DNA from: Rhodobacter sp.
GTDB lineage: Bacteria; Pseudomonadota; Alphaproteobacteria; Rhodobacterales; Rhodobacteraceae
Length of the DNA stretch: 12,072 nucleotides
Direction: 5' to 3'
NCBI GenBank assembly: GCA_013824055.1
Contig: PNNE01000004.1
Span: 1-12,072 of the forward strand
The notes below the pieces were generated by a model. It was not told the origin of the DNA, ran no database searches, and saw only the letters and a program-made list of their open reading frames with translations. Numbering within the stretch: the first letter of the stretch is position 1; each line of letters opens with the position of its first letter. Shown piece after piece: positions 5,941 to 12,072 of the stretch. The position numbers and the translations under genes are program-made.

Positions 5941-7917
5941 ATGACCCAGCATCCCCGCCTGATGTCACCCCTCAAGCTGCGCGATCATACGCTGCGCAAC
6001 CGGATCGTCTTCGGGGCGCATACCGCGAACATGTCGGATCAGGGGATTCCGGGGCCGCGCTTCGGGAAGTACCTGCTGGAACGCGCCCTGGGGGGTGCGG
6101 CGATGGTGGTGGCGGAACCCGTGCCGGTGCACCGGACGGGCGTCCTGACGCGGGGGAATTTCCTGCATTCGGATGACCGGGTGATCCCGGCCTTCCGCAC
6201 CATTACCGACGAGGTGAAGGACGCGGGCGCGGTGATCATTCAGCAACTTTACCACATCGGCGCGCATGGCGACAGCGACCTGAGCTTCGCGCCGCACTGG
6301 TCTCCGTCCGGGGGGCCGTCGTATCATGACAGCGACGGGTCGCATGCGATGACGGGGGCCGAGGTCGAGGAGCTTCTGGAGGCCCATGTCGCGGCGGCGG
6401 TGCGGGCCAAGGCAGCGGGGTTCCAGGGGGTGGAGGTCTGGGCGGCCTATCACTCGCTTCTGGACCAGTTCTGGACGCCCTGGTCGAACCGGCGGACCGA
6501 TCAGTGGGGGGGCGGGCTTGAGGGCCGGACGCGGTTCTCGCGCGAGCTGATCGAGCGGGTGCGGCAGGCCTGTGGAGAGGCGTTCATCGTCGGCTTGGCG
6601 GTCAGTTACTCCGAGGCCTACGAGGTGACGCTGGGCGCCGAGGCGCTGTGCGAGATCCTGGCCCTGCATGATCGGACCGGGCAGGTGGATTACGTCACCG
6701 TGGGGGCCGGGTCCTATCTGGAGTTCGAGTCGATCATCCCGCCCTTCACGCATGGCGAGAAGCTGACGACGCCTTTGACGCGGGCCCTGAAGGGCGTGTT
6801 GAACCATGCGGTGGTGACGTCCGAGGCTGGGGTGCGGACGCCGGAGAATGGCGAAGCGATCATTGCCTCGGGGCTGGCGGACCTGGTGTCGATCGTGCGC
6901 GGCCAGATCGCCGACCCGCATCTGGCGCGGAAGGTGGCGGAGGGGCGTGCCAGCGACGTGCGGGGGTGCATCAGCTGCAACCAGATGTGCTGGGGGCGGC
7001 GGTCGCGGGATTACTGGATTTCCTGCCTGATCAATCCATCGGCGGGGCGGGAGTTCGAGTGGGGCGGGGATCGGTTCTTGGCCTCGCCTTCGCCGAAGGA
7101 TGTGCTGGTTGTGGGGGCTGGCCCGGCGGGGCTGGAGGCGGCGCGAGTGGCGGCCGAGCGGGGCCATCGGGTGGAGATTGTCGAGGCCTCGGGCGTCGTC
7201 GGCGGGCAGTTCCGGCTGGCGGGAATGCAGCCGCGGCGCGGGCAGATCCTGGAGCTGCTGGATTGGTACGAGCGGCAGCTTGACCGCCTGGGGGTGGTGC
7301 TGCGGCTGAACAGTTTCCTCGAGGCCGACGAGGTGGCGGGGCATCCGGCCTCGGTCGTGGTGGTGGCAACGGGGTCGCTGCCGGACGAGACGGGGTTCCA
7401 GCGCTGGGTGCCCGCGGAGGCGTCGCTGCCGGGGATCGAGGCGGGCGGCGTGTTCTCACCGGAAGCGGTTCTGCGGCGCGAGGCGCGGTTGGGTGACGCG
7501 GTGGTGGTCTATGACGAGGGCGGCAACTGGCGCGGGATCGGGACGGCCTGGGCCCTGGCCGAGCAGGGCAAGCGCGTGACCATCGTCACGCCGGAGCCGT
7601 TCGTGGGCAAGGAGATCGCGCGGACCTCGGCGGACGGATCGGTGCGGCGTCGGCTGGGGGCGCTGGGGGTGCGGATGCTGGCAGAGCATCGGCTGGTGCG
7701 CTGGCATGGCAACAGGGTGACAGTGCGGTCGTTCCTGACCGGCGAGGAAGAGGTGATTGCGGCATCAAGCCTGGTGATGGCGACGACGAACCGGGCGTTC
7801 GACGTGCTGCCCGAGGTGATGCCGGGAAAGGTGATGCACCGGGTGGGGGACTGCGCGGCCCCCCGGCTTGCGGCCTATGCGTTCCATGAGGGGCGGAAGG
7901 TGGCGCTGGCGATCTGA
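5941..7917 (+). CDS. FMN/4Fe-4S/FAD oxidoreductase, TMADH/DgcA-like (OYE family)
   Basis: This 658-residue protein has the two-part architecture of trimethylamine dehydrogenase, 2,4-dienoyl-CoA reductase and the demethylases DgcA and StcD. Residues 1-335 form an FMN TIM barrel: SPLKLRDHTLRNRIVFGAH, IIQQLYHIG, then AAYHSLLDQFWTPWSNRRTDQWGG (168-191). Cys343, Cys346, Cys350 and Cys362 (CISCNQMC plus C) would hold a 4Fe-4S cluster. An FAD-binding Rossmann motif VVGAGPAGLEAA follows (390-401). The DQFW-P-N-R-D-WGG segment resembles dimethylglycine/N-methylproline demethylases more than enoate reductases. An N-methylated amine substrate is thus plausible but unproven. It is cytoplasmic and appears to be transcribed alone from the promoter at 5891. 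Confidence 0.92.
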   Translation: MTQHPRLMSPLKLRDHTLRNRIVFGAHTANMSDQGIPGPRFGKYLLERALGGAAMVVAEPVPVHRTGVLTRGNFLHSDDRVIPAFRTITDEVKDAGAVIIQQLYHIGAHGDSDLSFAPHWSPSGGPSYHDSDGSHAMTGAEVEELLEAHVAAAVRAKAAGFQGVEVWAAYHSLLDQFWTPWSNRRTDQWGGGLEGRTRFSRELIERVRQACGEAFIVGLAVSYSEAYEVTLGAEALCEILALHDRTGQVDYVTVGAGSYLEFESIIPPFTHGEKLTTPLTRALKGVLNHAVVTSEAGVRTPENGEAIIASGLADLVSIVRGQIADPHLARKVAEGRASDVRGCISCNQMCWGRRSRDYWISCLINPSAGREFEWGGDRFLASPSPKDVLVVGAGPAGLEAARVAAERGHRVEIVEASGVVGGQFRLAGMQPRRGQILELLDWYERQLDRLGVVLRLNSFLEADEVAGHPASVVVVATGSLPDETGFQRWVPAEASLPGIEAGGVFSPEAVLRREARLGDAVVVYDEGGNWRGIGTAWALAEQGKRVTIVTPEPFVGKEIARTSADGSVRRRLGALGVRMLAEHRLVRWHGNRVTVRSFLTGEEEVIAASSLVMATTNRAFDVLPEVMPGKVMHRVGDCAAPRLAAYAFHEGRKVALAI

Positions 7918-8032
7918 GGGGTTTTCAGCGATCGGTTCAGCCAGGAGCCGCCCTTGAGCCTGCCTGAGCGGATCATCAGGCGCTGCGAACCGTGGCACGG
8001 ACAAGATACCCTCAAGGCCCTGATTTTCATGA

Positions 8033-8059
8033 ATTGCTGCGCAGCATTCCCGCAGCAAT
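8033..8059. terminator. Hairpin between convergent genes
   Basis: ATTGCTGCG (8033-8041) pairs perfectly with CGCAGCAAT (8051-8059) around a 9-base loop. It lies between the ends of two convergent genes and could end transcription in both directions. No long T-run follows on either strand, so the terminator role is inferred. The 12-bp palindrome TGCTGCGCAGCA (8035-8046) overlaps its left arm, offering a competing fold. Confidence 0.45.
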
Positions 8060-8068
8060 CGCCGGTCC

Positions 8069-8082
8069 TTTCTGCGCAGAAA
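8069..8082. repeat. Perfect 14-bp palindrome at the end of the MFS gene
   Basis: TTTCTGCGCAGAAA is fully self-complementary and ends 1 base before the transporter's stop codon (8084-8086 on the - strand). As DNA it could be a dimeric protein site; as RNA it has no loop and so cannot form a full hairpin. Its purpose is unknown. Confidence 0.5.
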
Positions 8083-8083
8083 C

Positions 8084-9274
8084 CTAGCGTCGGTCGGCGG
8101 CCCAGAGCCCAGCCGCTCCGACAAGCGAGACCGCAACGCCCAGAAGCGCGACGGTTCCGTATCCTGCCAGGGTGGTGCCAAGCGCGAAGCAGAGCGCGGC
8201 AATGACGTCCCCGGCCAGCCGCTGCACGGCCATGAGCGAGGCCCCCGCCCCGGGCCGGTCGGCCAGCAGGTCCTGAAGGTAGGCGATGGGAACGGTCAGC
8301 GTCACCGCGCCCCCGATCGCGGCGGGGATCACCAGCAGCCAGACAAAGGGCGAACCGACAAGGACGGGAAGCAGGGCGACGTGGATGCCATAAAGCGCGG
8401 CTCCGCCGAAGATCAGGCGGGTGCGGGGGATGCCTCGGGCAAGGGTGGGCAGGACAAGCATGAAGGGCACCTCAAGCCCGGCCACAAGGCCGACGTACAG
8501 GGCCACATCGGCCGTGCCGCGCCCGACCTCGGCCGTCATGACCAGCGAGATGATCGCCATGTAGATCGTGGACGCCCCGGTCACGGCCCCCAGAGCCACG
8601 ACTCGGGCAGCGATGGGCAGGCGGCCCATCTCGGCCAGGGCGGCGCGAAAACTCAGGCCACTGGGGCGGTCATGCCAGGGCGTGCTGCCGTCGGCCGGCC
8701 AGAGCCGGAGGACGGCGGCAAGCATGGCGGCGGACAAAAGCAGGGCGACGGGGAAGATCAGCGTGACCGACGCCCCGGCGGCAAAGGCCAGGGACCAGAG
8801 CGGCAGGACGACAACGAAGGGCGCGGCGAAAAGGGCGCGGATCACCGCCATGATGCCGTCGCGGTGGTCGGGCGGGTAGCGGGTCGCGGCCAGTCGGGCC
8901 AGGGCGAAGACCTGGCCGAAGGTGATGCTGCTGATCGGGATCAGGACCGCGGCGGCAAGGGCAAAAACCATTGGCCCCGGGGTGACGGACATCAGCAAGG
9001 TGCCCAGGACCAGCGACAGGACGGCCAGCAGCGTGACCTTGCGCCGGTTCGCGGTCTGGTCGGCCCGGATGCCGCCGATCACCGATGCCGCGACCGAGAC
9101 CAGCGAGGAAAGCGCAAGCAGGATGGCAAAGCCGTGGTCGCCGAAGCCGTAGCTGTTGACGGCCAGCGTCGAGAAATAGGGGCCGAACGAGCAGACCACG
9201 GCGCCCTGCAGAGCCATGACAAGGCCCGCGGCACGAAGCGCCGGGTCGGTCAGGCAGAGGCGGATGGCGGACAT
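8084..9274 (-). CDS. MFS transporter, sugar-efflux (SET)-like
   Basis: A 396-residue inner membrane protein with about 12 hydrophobic segments, as expected for the major facilitator superfamily. The loop after segment 2 contains GGIRADQTANRRKV, the position of the MFS motif A (G-x-x-x-D-x-x-x-R-R-K). The segment AYLQDLLADRPGAGASLMAVQRLAGDVIA near residues 330-360 resembles the YFQDLMP...TLYTN region of SetA/SetB-type sugar efflux transporters, so that subfamily is suggested. The substrate and direction are unknown. It is the last gene of the - strand operon, 37 bp after the dehydrogenase, and has no clear Shine-Dalgarno before ATG 9274, so it may rely on coupling. The dehydrogenase neighbour hints at a hydroxy acid or sugar-derived substrate. 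Confidence 0.88.
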   Translation of the reverse strand: MSAIRLCLTDPALRAAGLVMALQGAVVCSFGPYFSTLAVNSYGFGDHGFAILLALSSLVSVAASVIGGIRADQTANRRKVTLLAVLSLVLGTLLMSVTPGPMVFALAAAVLIPISSITFGQVFALARLAATRYPPDHRDGIMAVIRALFAAPFVVVLPLWSLAFAAGASVTLIFPVALLLSAAMLAAVLRLWPADGSTPWHDRPSGLSFRAALAEMGRLPIAARVVALGAVTGASTIYMAIISLVMTAEVGRGTADVALYVGLVAGLEVPFMLVLPTLARGIPRTRLIFGGAALYGIHVALLPVLVGSPFVWLLVIPAAIGGAVTLTVPIAYLQDLLADRPGAGASLMAVQRLAGDVIAALCFALGTTLAGYGTVALLGVAVSLVGAAGLWAADRR

Positions 9275-9311
9275 TCGGTCTGGGTATCGCTTGCCATGCA
9301 GGGCCGCAAGG

Positions 9312-10718
9312 TCAGCCGGGGATGACCTTGCCGGGGTTCATTCGGTTGTCCGGGTCCAGTGCCCGCTTGACGGCGCGCATCACGTCCAGCGCCACAGGGT
9401 CCTTGCGGCGCGACATCGAGGGCAGCTTGGAAAGACCGACCCCATGTTCCGCCGAGAAGCTGCCGCCAAGGTCGGCCACCACGTCTTCGATCACCTCCAG
9501 CAGCTTGTCCTTCAGGGTCTTGTCATCCCTGGTCGGGTAGGCGGTGAAGTGCAGGTTCCCGTCGCCCAGGTGCGCCACGGTGATGGTTCTTGAACCGGGA
9601 TCAATGGCTTGCAGGCGCTGGATGGCTATGGTCAGGAAGGGTTCGACCTTGTCCAGCGGCAGGCAGACATCGGTGTCGACCTCGGGATGCAGGCCGACCC
9701 CGATCTCGGCCGCCGCCTCGCGTCGCGCCCACATCGCCCGGCGCTGCTGTTCGCTGCGGGCCAGGATGGCGTCGGTGATCAGCCCAGACTGCATCATCTC
9801 GGCCAGGATGGATTCAAGGGTGGTGACCAGGGGAATGTCGCCGCTGGCGTCGGGCGAGGCTTCTTGCGGGACGGTGGTTGCGGCCTCGATCAGGATCGTG
9901 ACGTCGGGGATGTGGTCGAAGGGAAGACCAAGGTCGGGGCGGACGTCGCGCAGGCGCTCGCAATAGGTGCGGGGCATGAACTCGAAGGCCTCGACCCGGT
10001 TGCCGGTGGCTTCCTGCATCCGGTTGAGAAGGGTCAGGGCGTCAGCCACGGACCGGGCTGCGACTGTGGCGGTGGCATGGGCCTTTGGCGCGGGGACCAG
10101 CTTCATCACGGCGGCGGTGATGATGCCAAGCGTGCCCTCGGCACCAATGAAAAGGTTTTTCAGATCGTAGCCGGAGTTGTCCTTGTGCAGTTCGGACATC
10201 AGGTTCAGCACGCGACCATCGGCCAGCACGACCTCCAGTCCCAGGCACAAGCCGCGGGTGGAGCCGTAGCGCAGGACATTCGATCCGCCCGCATTGGTGG
10301 AAAGAACGCCACCCAGCATGGCAGATCCGCGGGCACCGAACCAGAGCGGGAAGTAAAGTCCTTCCTTTTCAGCGGCTTCGTGAAGGCGGGTCAGGATGAC
10401 TCCGGCCTCGGCAATCACCAGCCTGGCGTCACGCTTCACCTCGCGGATGCGGTTCATCCGTTCCAGCGACAGAAGAAGCCCGCCCCGCGTCATGGTCCCG
10501 CCGACAAGGCCGGTGTTGCCGGAAACCGGGATGATCGCGACGCCATGCCGTGCCGCGATCCGGACGCAATCGGCGACCTCGGCGGTCGTTCCGGGCCGGA
10601 CAACGGCCACTGGCGCGCCCTGGTACCGCCCCATCCAGTCGCGGGAATAGCGGGCCATGTCAGAGCCGGTCAGGACGTGGGCGCCCCCGATGGCGGCGGC
10701 AAGGTCGGCGGTCAGCAT
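9312..10718 (-). CDS. FAD-linked D-2-hydroxyacid dehydrogenase (GlcD/D2HGDH type)
   Basis: A 468-residue flavoprotein of the vanillyl-alcohol-oxidase fold that oxidises D-2-hydroxyacids (D-2-hydroxyglutarate, D-lactate or glycolate) to 2-oxoacids and passes electrons to an acceptor. The N-terminal FAD domain has VVRPGTTAEVADCVRIA (39-55), PVSGNTGLVGG (64-74), GGVLSTNAGGSNVLRYG (136-152) and NLFIGAEGTLGIITAAVMKLVP (188-209). The C-terminal domain shows HLGDGNLH (His383, His390) and AEHGVGLSKLPSM (Glu424, His425), the metal/substrate-binding residues typical of D-2-hydroxyglutarate dehydrogenases. It ends with the usual DPDNRMNPGKVIPG. It starts one base after the regulator's stop (TGA-C-ATG), hence strong coupling. 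The exact substrate is open. Confidence 0.93.
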   Translation of the reverse strand: MLTADLAAAIGGAHVLTGSDMARYSRDWMGRYQGAPVAVVRPGTTAEVADCVRIAARHGVAIIPVSGNTGLVGGTMTRGGLLLSLERMNRIREVKRDARLVIAEAGVILTRLHEAAEKEGLYFPLWFGARGSAMLGGVLSTNAGGSNVLRYGSTRGLCLGLEVVLADGRVLNLMSELHKDNSGYDLKNLFIGAEGTLGIITAAVMKLVPAPKAHATATVAARSVADALTLLNRMQEATGNRVEAFEFMPRTYCERLRDVRPDLGLPFDHIPDVTILIEAATTVPQEASPDASGDIPLVTTLESILAEMMQSGLITDAILARSEQQRRAMWARREAAAEIGVGLHPEVDTDVCLPLDKVEPFLTIAIQRLQAIDPGSRTITVAHLGDGNLHFTAYPTRDDKTLKDKLLEVIEDVVADLGGSFSAEHGVGLSKLPSMSRRKDPVALDVMRAVKRALDPDNRMNPGKVIPG

Positions 10719-10719
10719 G

Positions 10720-11376
10720 TCAGCCCTGCGGATAGGCGATCACCGACAGGTAGCGCGCCGGCAGGCTGACCAGATTTTCCGGCCCGTGCGGAGAGTCGGC
10801 GTCGAAGAACAGACTGTCGCCGGGCTTCAGCGGGTAGACCTGGTCGCCGTGGCGGTAATCGACCTCACCCTCCAGCATGTAGAGAAGCTCCAGCCCTTCG
10901 TGCTGGAAGGCGGGGAAAGTGTCGGATTCGGTGGTCAGGGTGATGATGTAAGGCTCGACCACCACGCCGGAGTTGTTGGACCCGATATGGCCCAGAAGGT
11001 TGTACTGGTGCCCGGCGCGGGTGCCACGACGCTCGATCTCGACGTGTTCCCCGGCGCGGACATGCTGCGCCTCGCGCCGTTCCTCGTAGCTTTTGAAGAA
11101 GGCCGTCACGGGGACGGAAAAGGCATGGCTGAGGACCTGCAGCGTGGTCAGCGACGGCGAGGTATTGCCGTTCTCGATCTTGGACAGCATCCCGATCGAA
11201 AGGCCGGTGACAGCGGCAAGGTCGGCCACGGTCATCCCCTGCTGGCGGCGGAAATTCCGAACCTCGCGGCCGATGGCGGCTTCAAGGTTCCGTTCGGTGA
11301 TCTCGCGGACGCGGTGCGGGTCCTGATCGAAGGCGGGTTTGCCGCGTGGAAGCGAATTGGCGGTGCCGTAGGACAT
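10720..11376 (-). CDS. XRE-family regulator with C-terminal cupin domain
   Basis: A 218-residue DNA-binding protein. Residues 35-90 form a helix-turn-helix: REVRNFRRQQGMTVADLAAV, GLSIGMLSKIENGNTSPS, LTTLQVLSHAFSVPV. Residues 140-216 form a cupin beta-barrel (FQHEGLELLYMLEGEVDY, PLKPGDSLFFDADSPHGPEN) with His159 and His197 as likely ligand or metal residues. This class usually senses a small molecule from the pathway it controls. ATG 11376 is preferred because GGGGA lies 7 bases before it; an in-frame ATG at 11406 has no ribosome site and would place the inverted repeat 11391-11416 largely inside the gene. It heads the operon with the dehydrogenase and transporter, so it probably controls them and itself. 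Confidence 0.92.
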   Translation of the reverse strand: MSYGTANSLPRGKPAFDQDPHRVREITERNLEAAIGREVRNFRRQQGMTVADLAAVTGLSIGMLSKIENGNTSPSLTTLQVLSHAFSVPVTAFFKSYEERREAQHVRAGEHVEIERRGTRAGHQYNLLGHIGSNNSGVVVEPYIITLTTESDTFPAFQHEGLELLYMLEGEVDYRHGDQVYPLKPGDSLFFDADSPHGPENLVSLPARYLSVIAYPQG

Positions 11377-11390
11377 GGGCAAATCCCCAG

Positions 11391-11416
11391 GTGAAACCAA
11401 ATACATCCGATTTCAC
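11391..11416. promoter_or_regulatory. Candidate operator upstream of the XRE-cupin operon
   Basis: GTGAAACC (11391-11398) and GATTTCAC (11409-11416) are inverted copies matching at 7 of 8 positions, separated by 10 bases. The repeat lies directly before the ribosome site of the regulator, a place suited to autoregulation. Half-site centres are about 18 bp apart, near two helical turns. Binding is inferred from symmetry and position only. Confidence 0.45.
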
Positions 11417-11430
11417 TATCGGGAAACAGG

Positions 11431-11450
11431 GCGTCAGGCAAGCCTGACGC
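11431..11450. terminator. Perfect 9-bp inverted repeat with 2-base centre
   Basis: GCGTCAGGC (11431-11439) and GCCTGACGC (11442-11450) flank AA. On the - strand it falls between the sox gene end and the XRE operon; the sequence after it includes CCTGTTTCCC, a short T-run. It could end sox transcription, or, with so small a loop, act as a DNA palindrome bound by a protein. It shares GC at 11449-11450 with the adjacent long repeat. Confidence 0.45.
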
Positions 11451-11515
11451 TAGAGCCTGGTGGTCGCCTGTCTTTCGACAAAACCGGATTCCACTTTTGT
11501 CGGACAGGCTCTAGC
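11449..11515. repeat. Composite palindromic intergenic element overlapping the soxG stop
   Basis: Outer arms GCTAGAGCCTG (11449-11459) and CAGGCTCTAGC (11505-11515) are perfectly complementary over 11 bp. Inside, CCTGTC (11467-11472) plus CGACAAAA (11476-11483) pair with TTTTGTCG (11495-11502) plus GACAGG (11503-11508), a 14-bp stem with a 3-base bulge and the 11-base loop CCGGATTCCAC. CAGG at 11505-11508 is claimed by both folds, so they exclude each other. The pattern (AGAGC arms around TTTTGTCGGA and a GGAATCCGG-like loop on the - strand) resembles mobile intergenic palindromes common in rhizobia and Rhodobacteraceae. That likeness is from memory. Confidence 0.75.
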
Positions 11516-12059
11516 TGACCGAATGTGCGGCCGTCGCGATGGCGTGCAGCAGGCTTTCCGCGCTGGACCGGGGGCCGTAGACGCGGGCCGCGCCAGGGCC
11601 GTGCTTGATCAGGTAGACGCCCAGATGCTCCATCATCGTGCGCGTGGCATGCCCTTGCGGGACGGCGGGGAAATCCACGTTGCAAAGCCGCTCCAGCACC
11701 GGCGCCAGATCGGCGGCCGCAAGGTCGAAGGCGACCCAGGCGTCGGTCTGTTCGGTGATGCTGGCGGCATCGCCAAGCGCCGCCTTCAGCAGGTCGGCAA
11801 TCAACTCGTGCGAGCCGAAGGGGGCCTCGACAAACCACATCTCGGGGGCGACCCAGAAGGCGCTGTAAGGCGTGCCCTGGCTGTGTGTGGCCGGGCCGGG
11901 AAGCGGGAGGCCTGCGGCTTGCGCCGCGGTCGCAACGTCAGCCATCCGGTCCTTGCGGGCGGCGACCGAGGCAAGGGCGACATCGGTGCGCTCGGTGATC
12001 GTCAGCGGCCCGTGCGTGGCGATCGTGGGGTCCCGCCGCCCAAGCGCGGTCATTGCCAT
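11511..12059 (-). CDS. soxG: Sarcosine oxidase gamma subunit SoxG
   Basis: This is the small subunit of heterotetrameric sarcosine oxidase, which converts sarcosine to glycine, passing the methyl group to tetrahydrofolate and making hydrogen peroxide. About 182 residues show the family pattern: LTITERTDVALASVAAR, PYSAFWVAPEMWFVEAP, LKAALGDAASITEQTDAWVAFDL, LERLCNVDFPAVPQGHATRTMMEHLGVYLI and YGPRSSAESLLHAI. The start is uncertain: ATG 12059 is chosen, but ATG 12053 and GTG 12071 are in frame. A TAG at 12066-12064 (- strand) just before it could be the stop of soxA, giving the usual soxBDAG order, with the rest beyond the window. The stop TAG belongs to the palindromic element at 11449-11515. 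Confidence 0.9.
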   Translation of the reverse strand: MAMTALGRRDPTIATHGPLTITERTDVALASVAARKDRMADVATAAQAAGLPLPGPATHSQGTPYSAFWVAPEMWFVEAPFGSHELIADLLKAALGDAASITEQTDAWVAFDLAAADLAPVLERLCNVDFPAVPQGHATRTMMEHLGVYLIKHGPGAARVYGPRSSAESLLHAIATAAHSVS

Positions 12060-12072
12060 GAGACTAGCCACG

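Noticed and set aside
5965..7344. A 459-codon open frame on the - strand
   Set aside because: It is antisense to the flavoprotein gene, whose cofactor motifs are all intact. The product is Arg/Pro/His-rich and has no recognisable domain.
9609..10769. A 386-codon open frame on the + strand over the dehydrogenase gene (and a 314-codon one at 8381-9325 over the transporter)
   Set aside because: Both are Gly/Asp/Gln-rich shadows of firmly identified - strand genes.
1..12072. CRISPR arrays, tRNA, rRNA, transposases or phage genes
   Set aside because: I found no regularly spaced direct repeats, cloverleaf-like sequence, rRNA segments or mobile-element proteins on either strand.

Overview
The window is very GC-rich and densely coded, with short gaps, several 4-10 bp gene overlaps and a few TTG starts. 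The gene content points to an alphaproteobacterium of the Rhodobacteraceae/Paracoccaceae type: a 49-residue aa3-type cytochrome c oxidase subunit IV, a DUF6173-like protein, a mobA-mobB cluster and a sarcosine oxidase gamma subunit. This placement is inferred from protein resemblance; no rRNA or other phylogenetic marker gene is present to confirm it.

Left part (1-4195), all on the + strand. It opens with the 3' end of rlmN. A DUF6173-like protein with a Lys/Ala/Pro-rich N-terminal tail follows. Then comes a tightly packed run: coxIV (a tiny gene at 822-971), a lipoprotein that may be a circularly permuted papain-like (NlpC/P60/LRAT-type) protein, mobA (TTG start), mobB, a DUF429-like protein of unknown role (TTG start) and a GNAT acetyltransferase. 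From mobA onward every gene overlaps the next by 4-10 bp, so translation is probably coupled. A hairpin spans the last stop codon.

Middle (4196-8083), + strand. An aldehyde dehydrogenase gene carries a clear single-base deletion near 4955 that splits it into two frames. All catalytic residues are visible across the two pieces. Downstream is an 82-bp nested inverted repeat built from two copies of a self-complementary 21-mer. It is followed by a promoter/operator-like site and a gene for a two-domain flavoprotein (FMN TIM barrel, 4Fe-4S cluster, FAD/NAD domain) of the trimethylamine-dehydrogenase/DgcA-like group. Hairpins and perfect palindromes fill the gap between this gene and the convergent operon.

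Right part (8084-12072), - strand. A three-gene operon reads leftward: an XRE-cupin regulator, an FAD-linked 2-hydroxyacid dehydrogenase (D-2-hydroxyglutarate/D-lactate type) and an MFS transporter. An inverted repeat lies just ahead of the regulator start and could be its operator. A composite palindromic intergenic element separates this operon from the 3' end of soxG (sarcosine oxidase gamma), and that element supplies the soxG stop codon.

Functional reading: the left half is housekeeping (ribosome methylation, respiration, molybdenum cofactor nucleotide attachment). The right half looks catabolic and includes sarcosine oxidation and a demethylase-like flavoprotein, so use of N-methylated amines is a reasonable but unproven theme. 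I see no phage genes, transposases, CRISPR arrays, tRNAs or rRNAs, and no wholly new multi-gene system. The most unusual signals are the palindromic intergenic elements, the frameshifted dehydrogenase and the uncharacterised partners of coxIV and mobAB.
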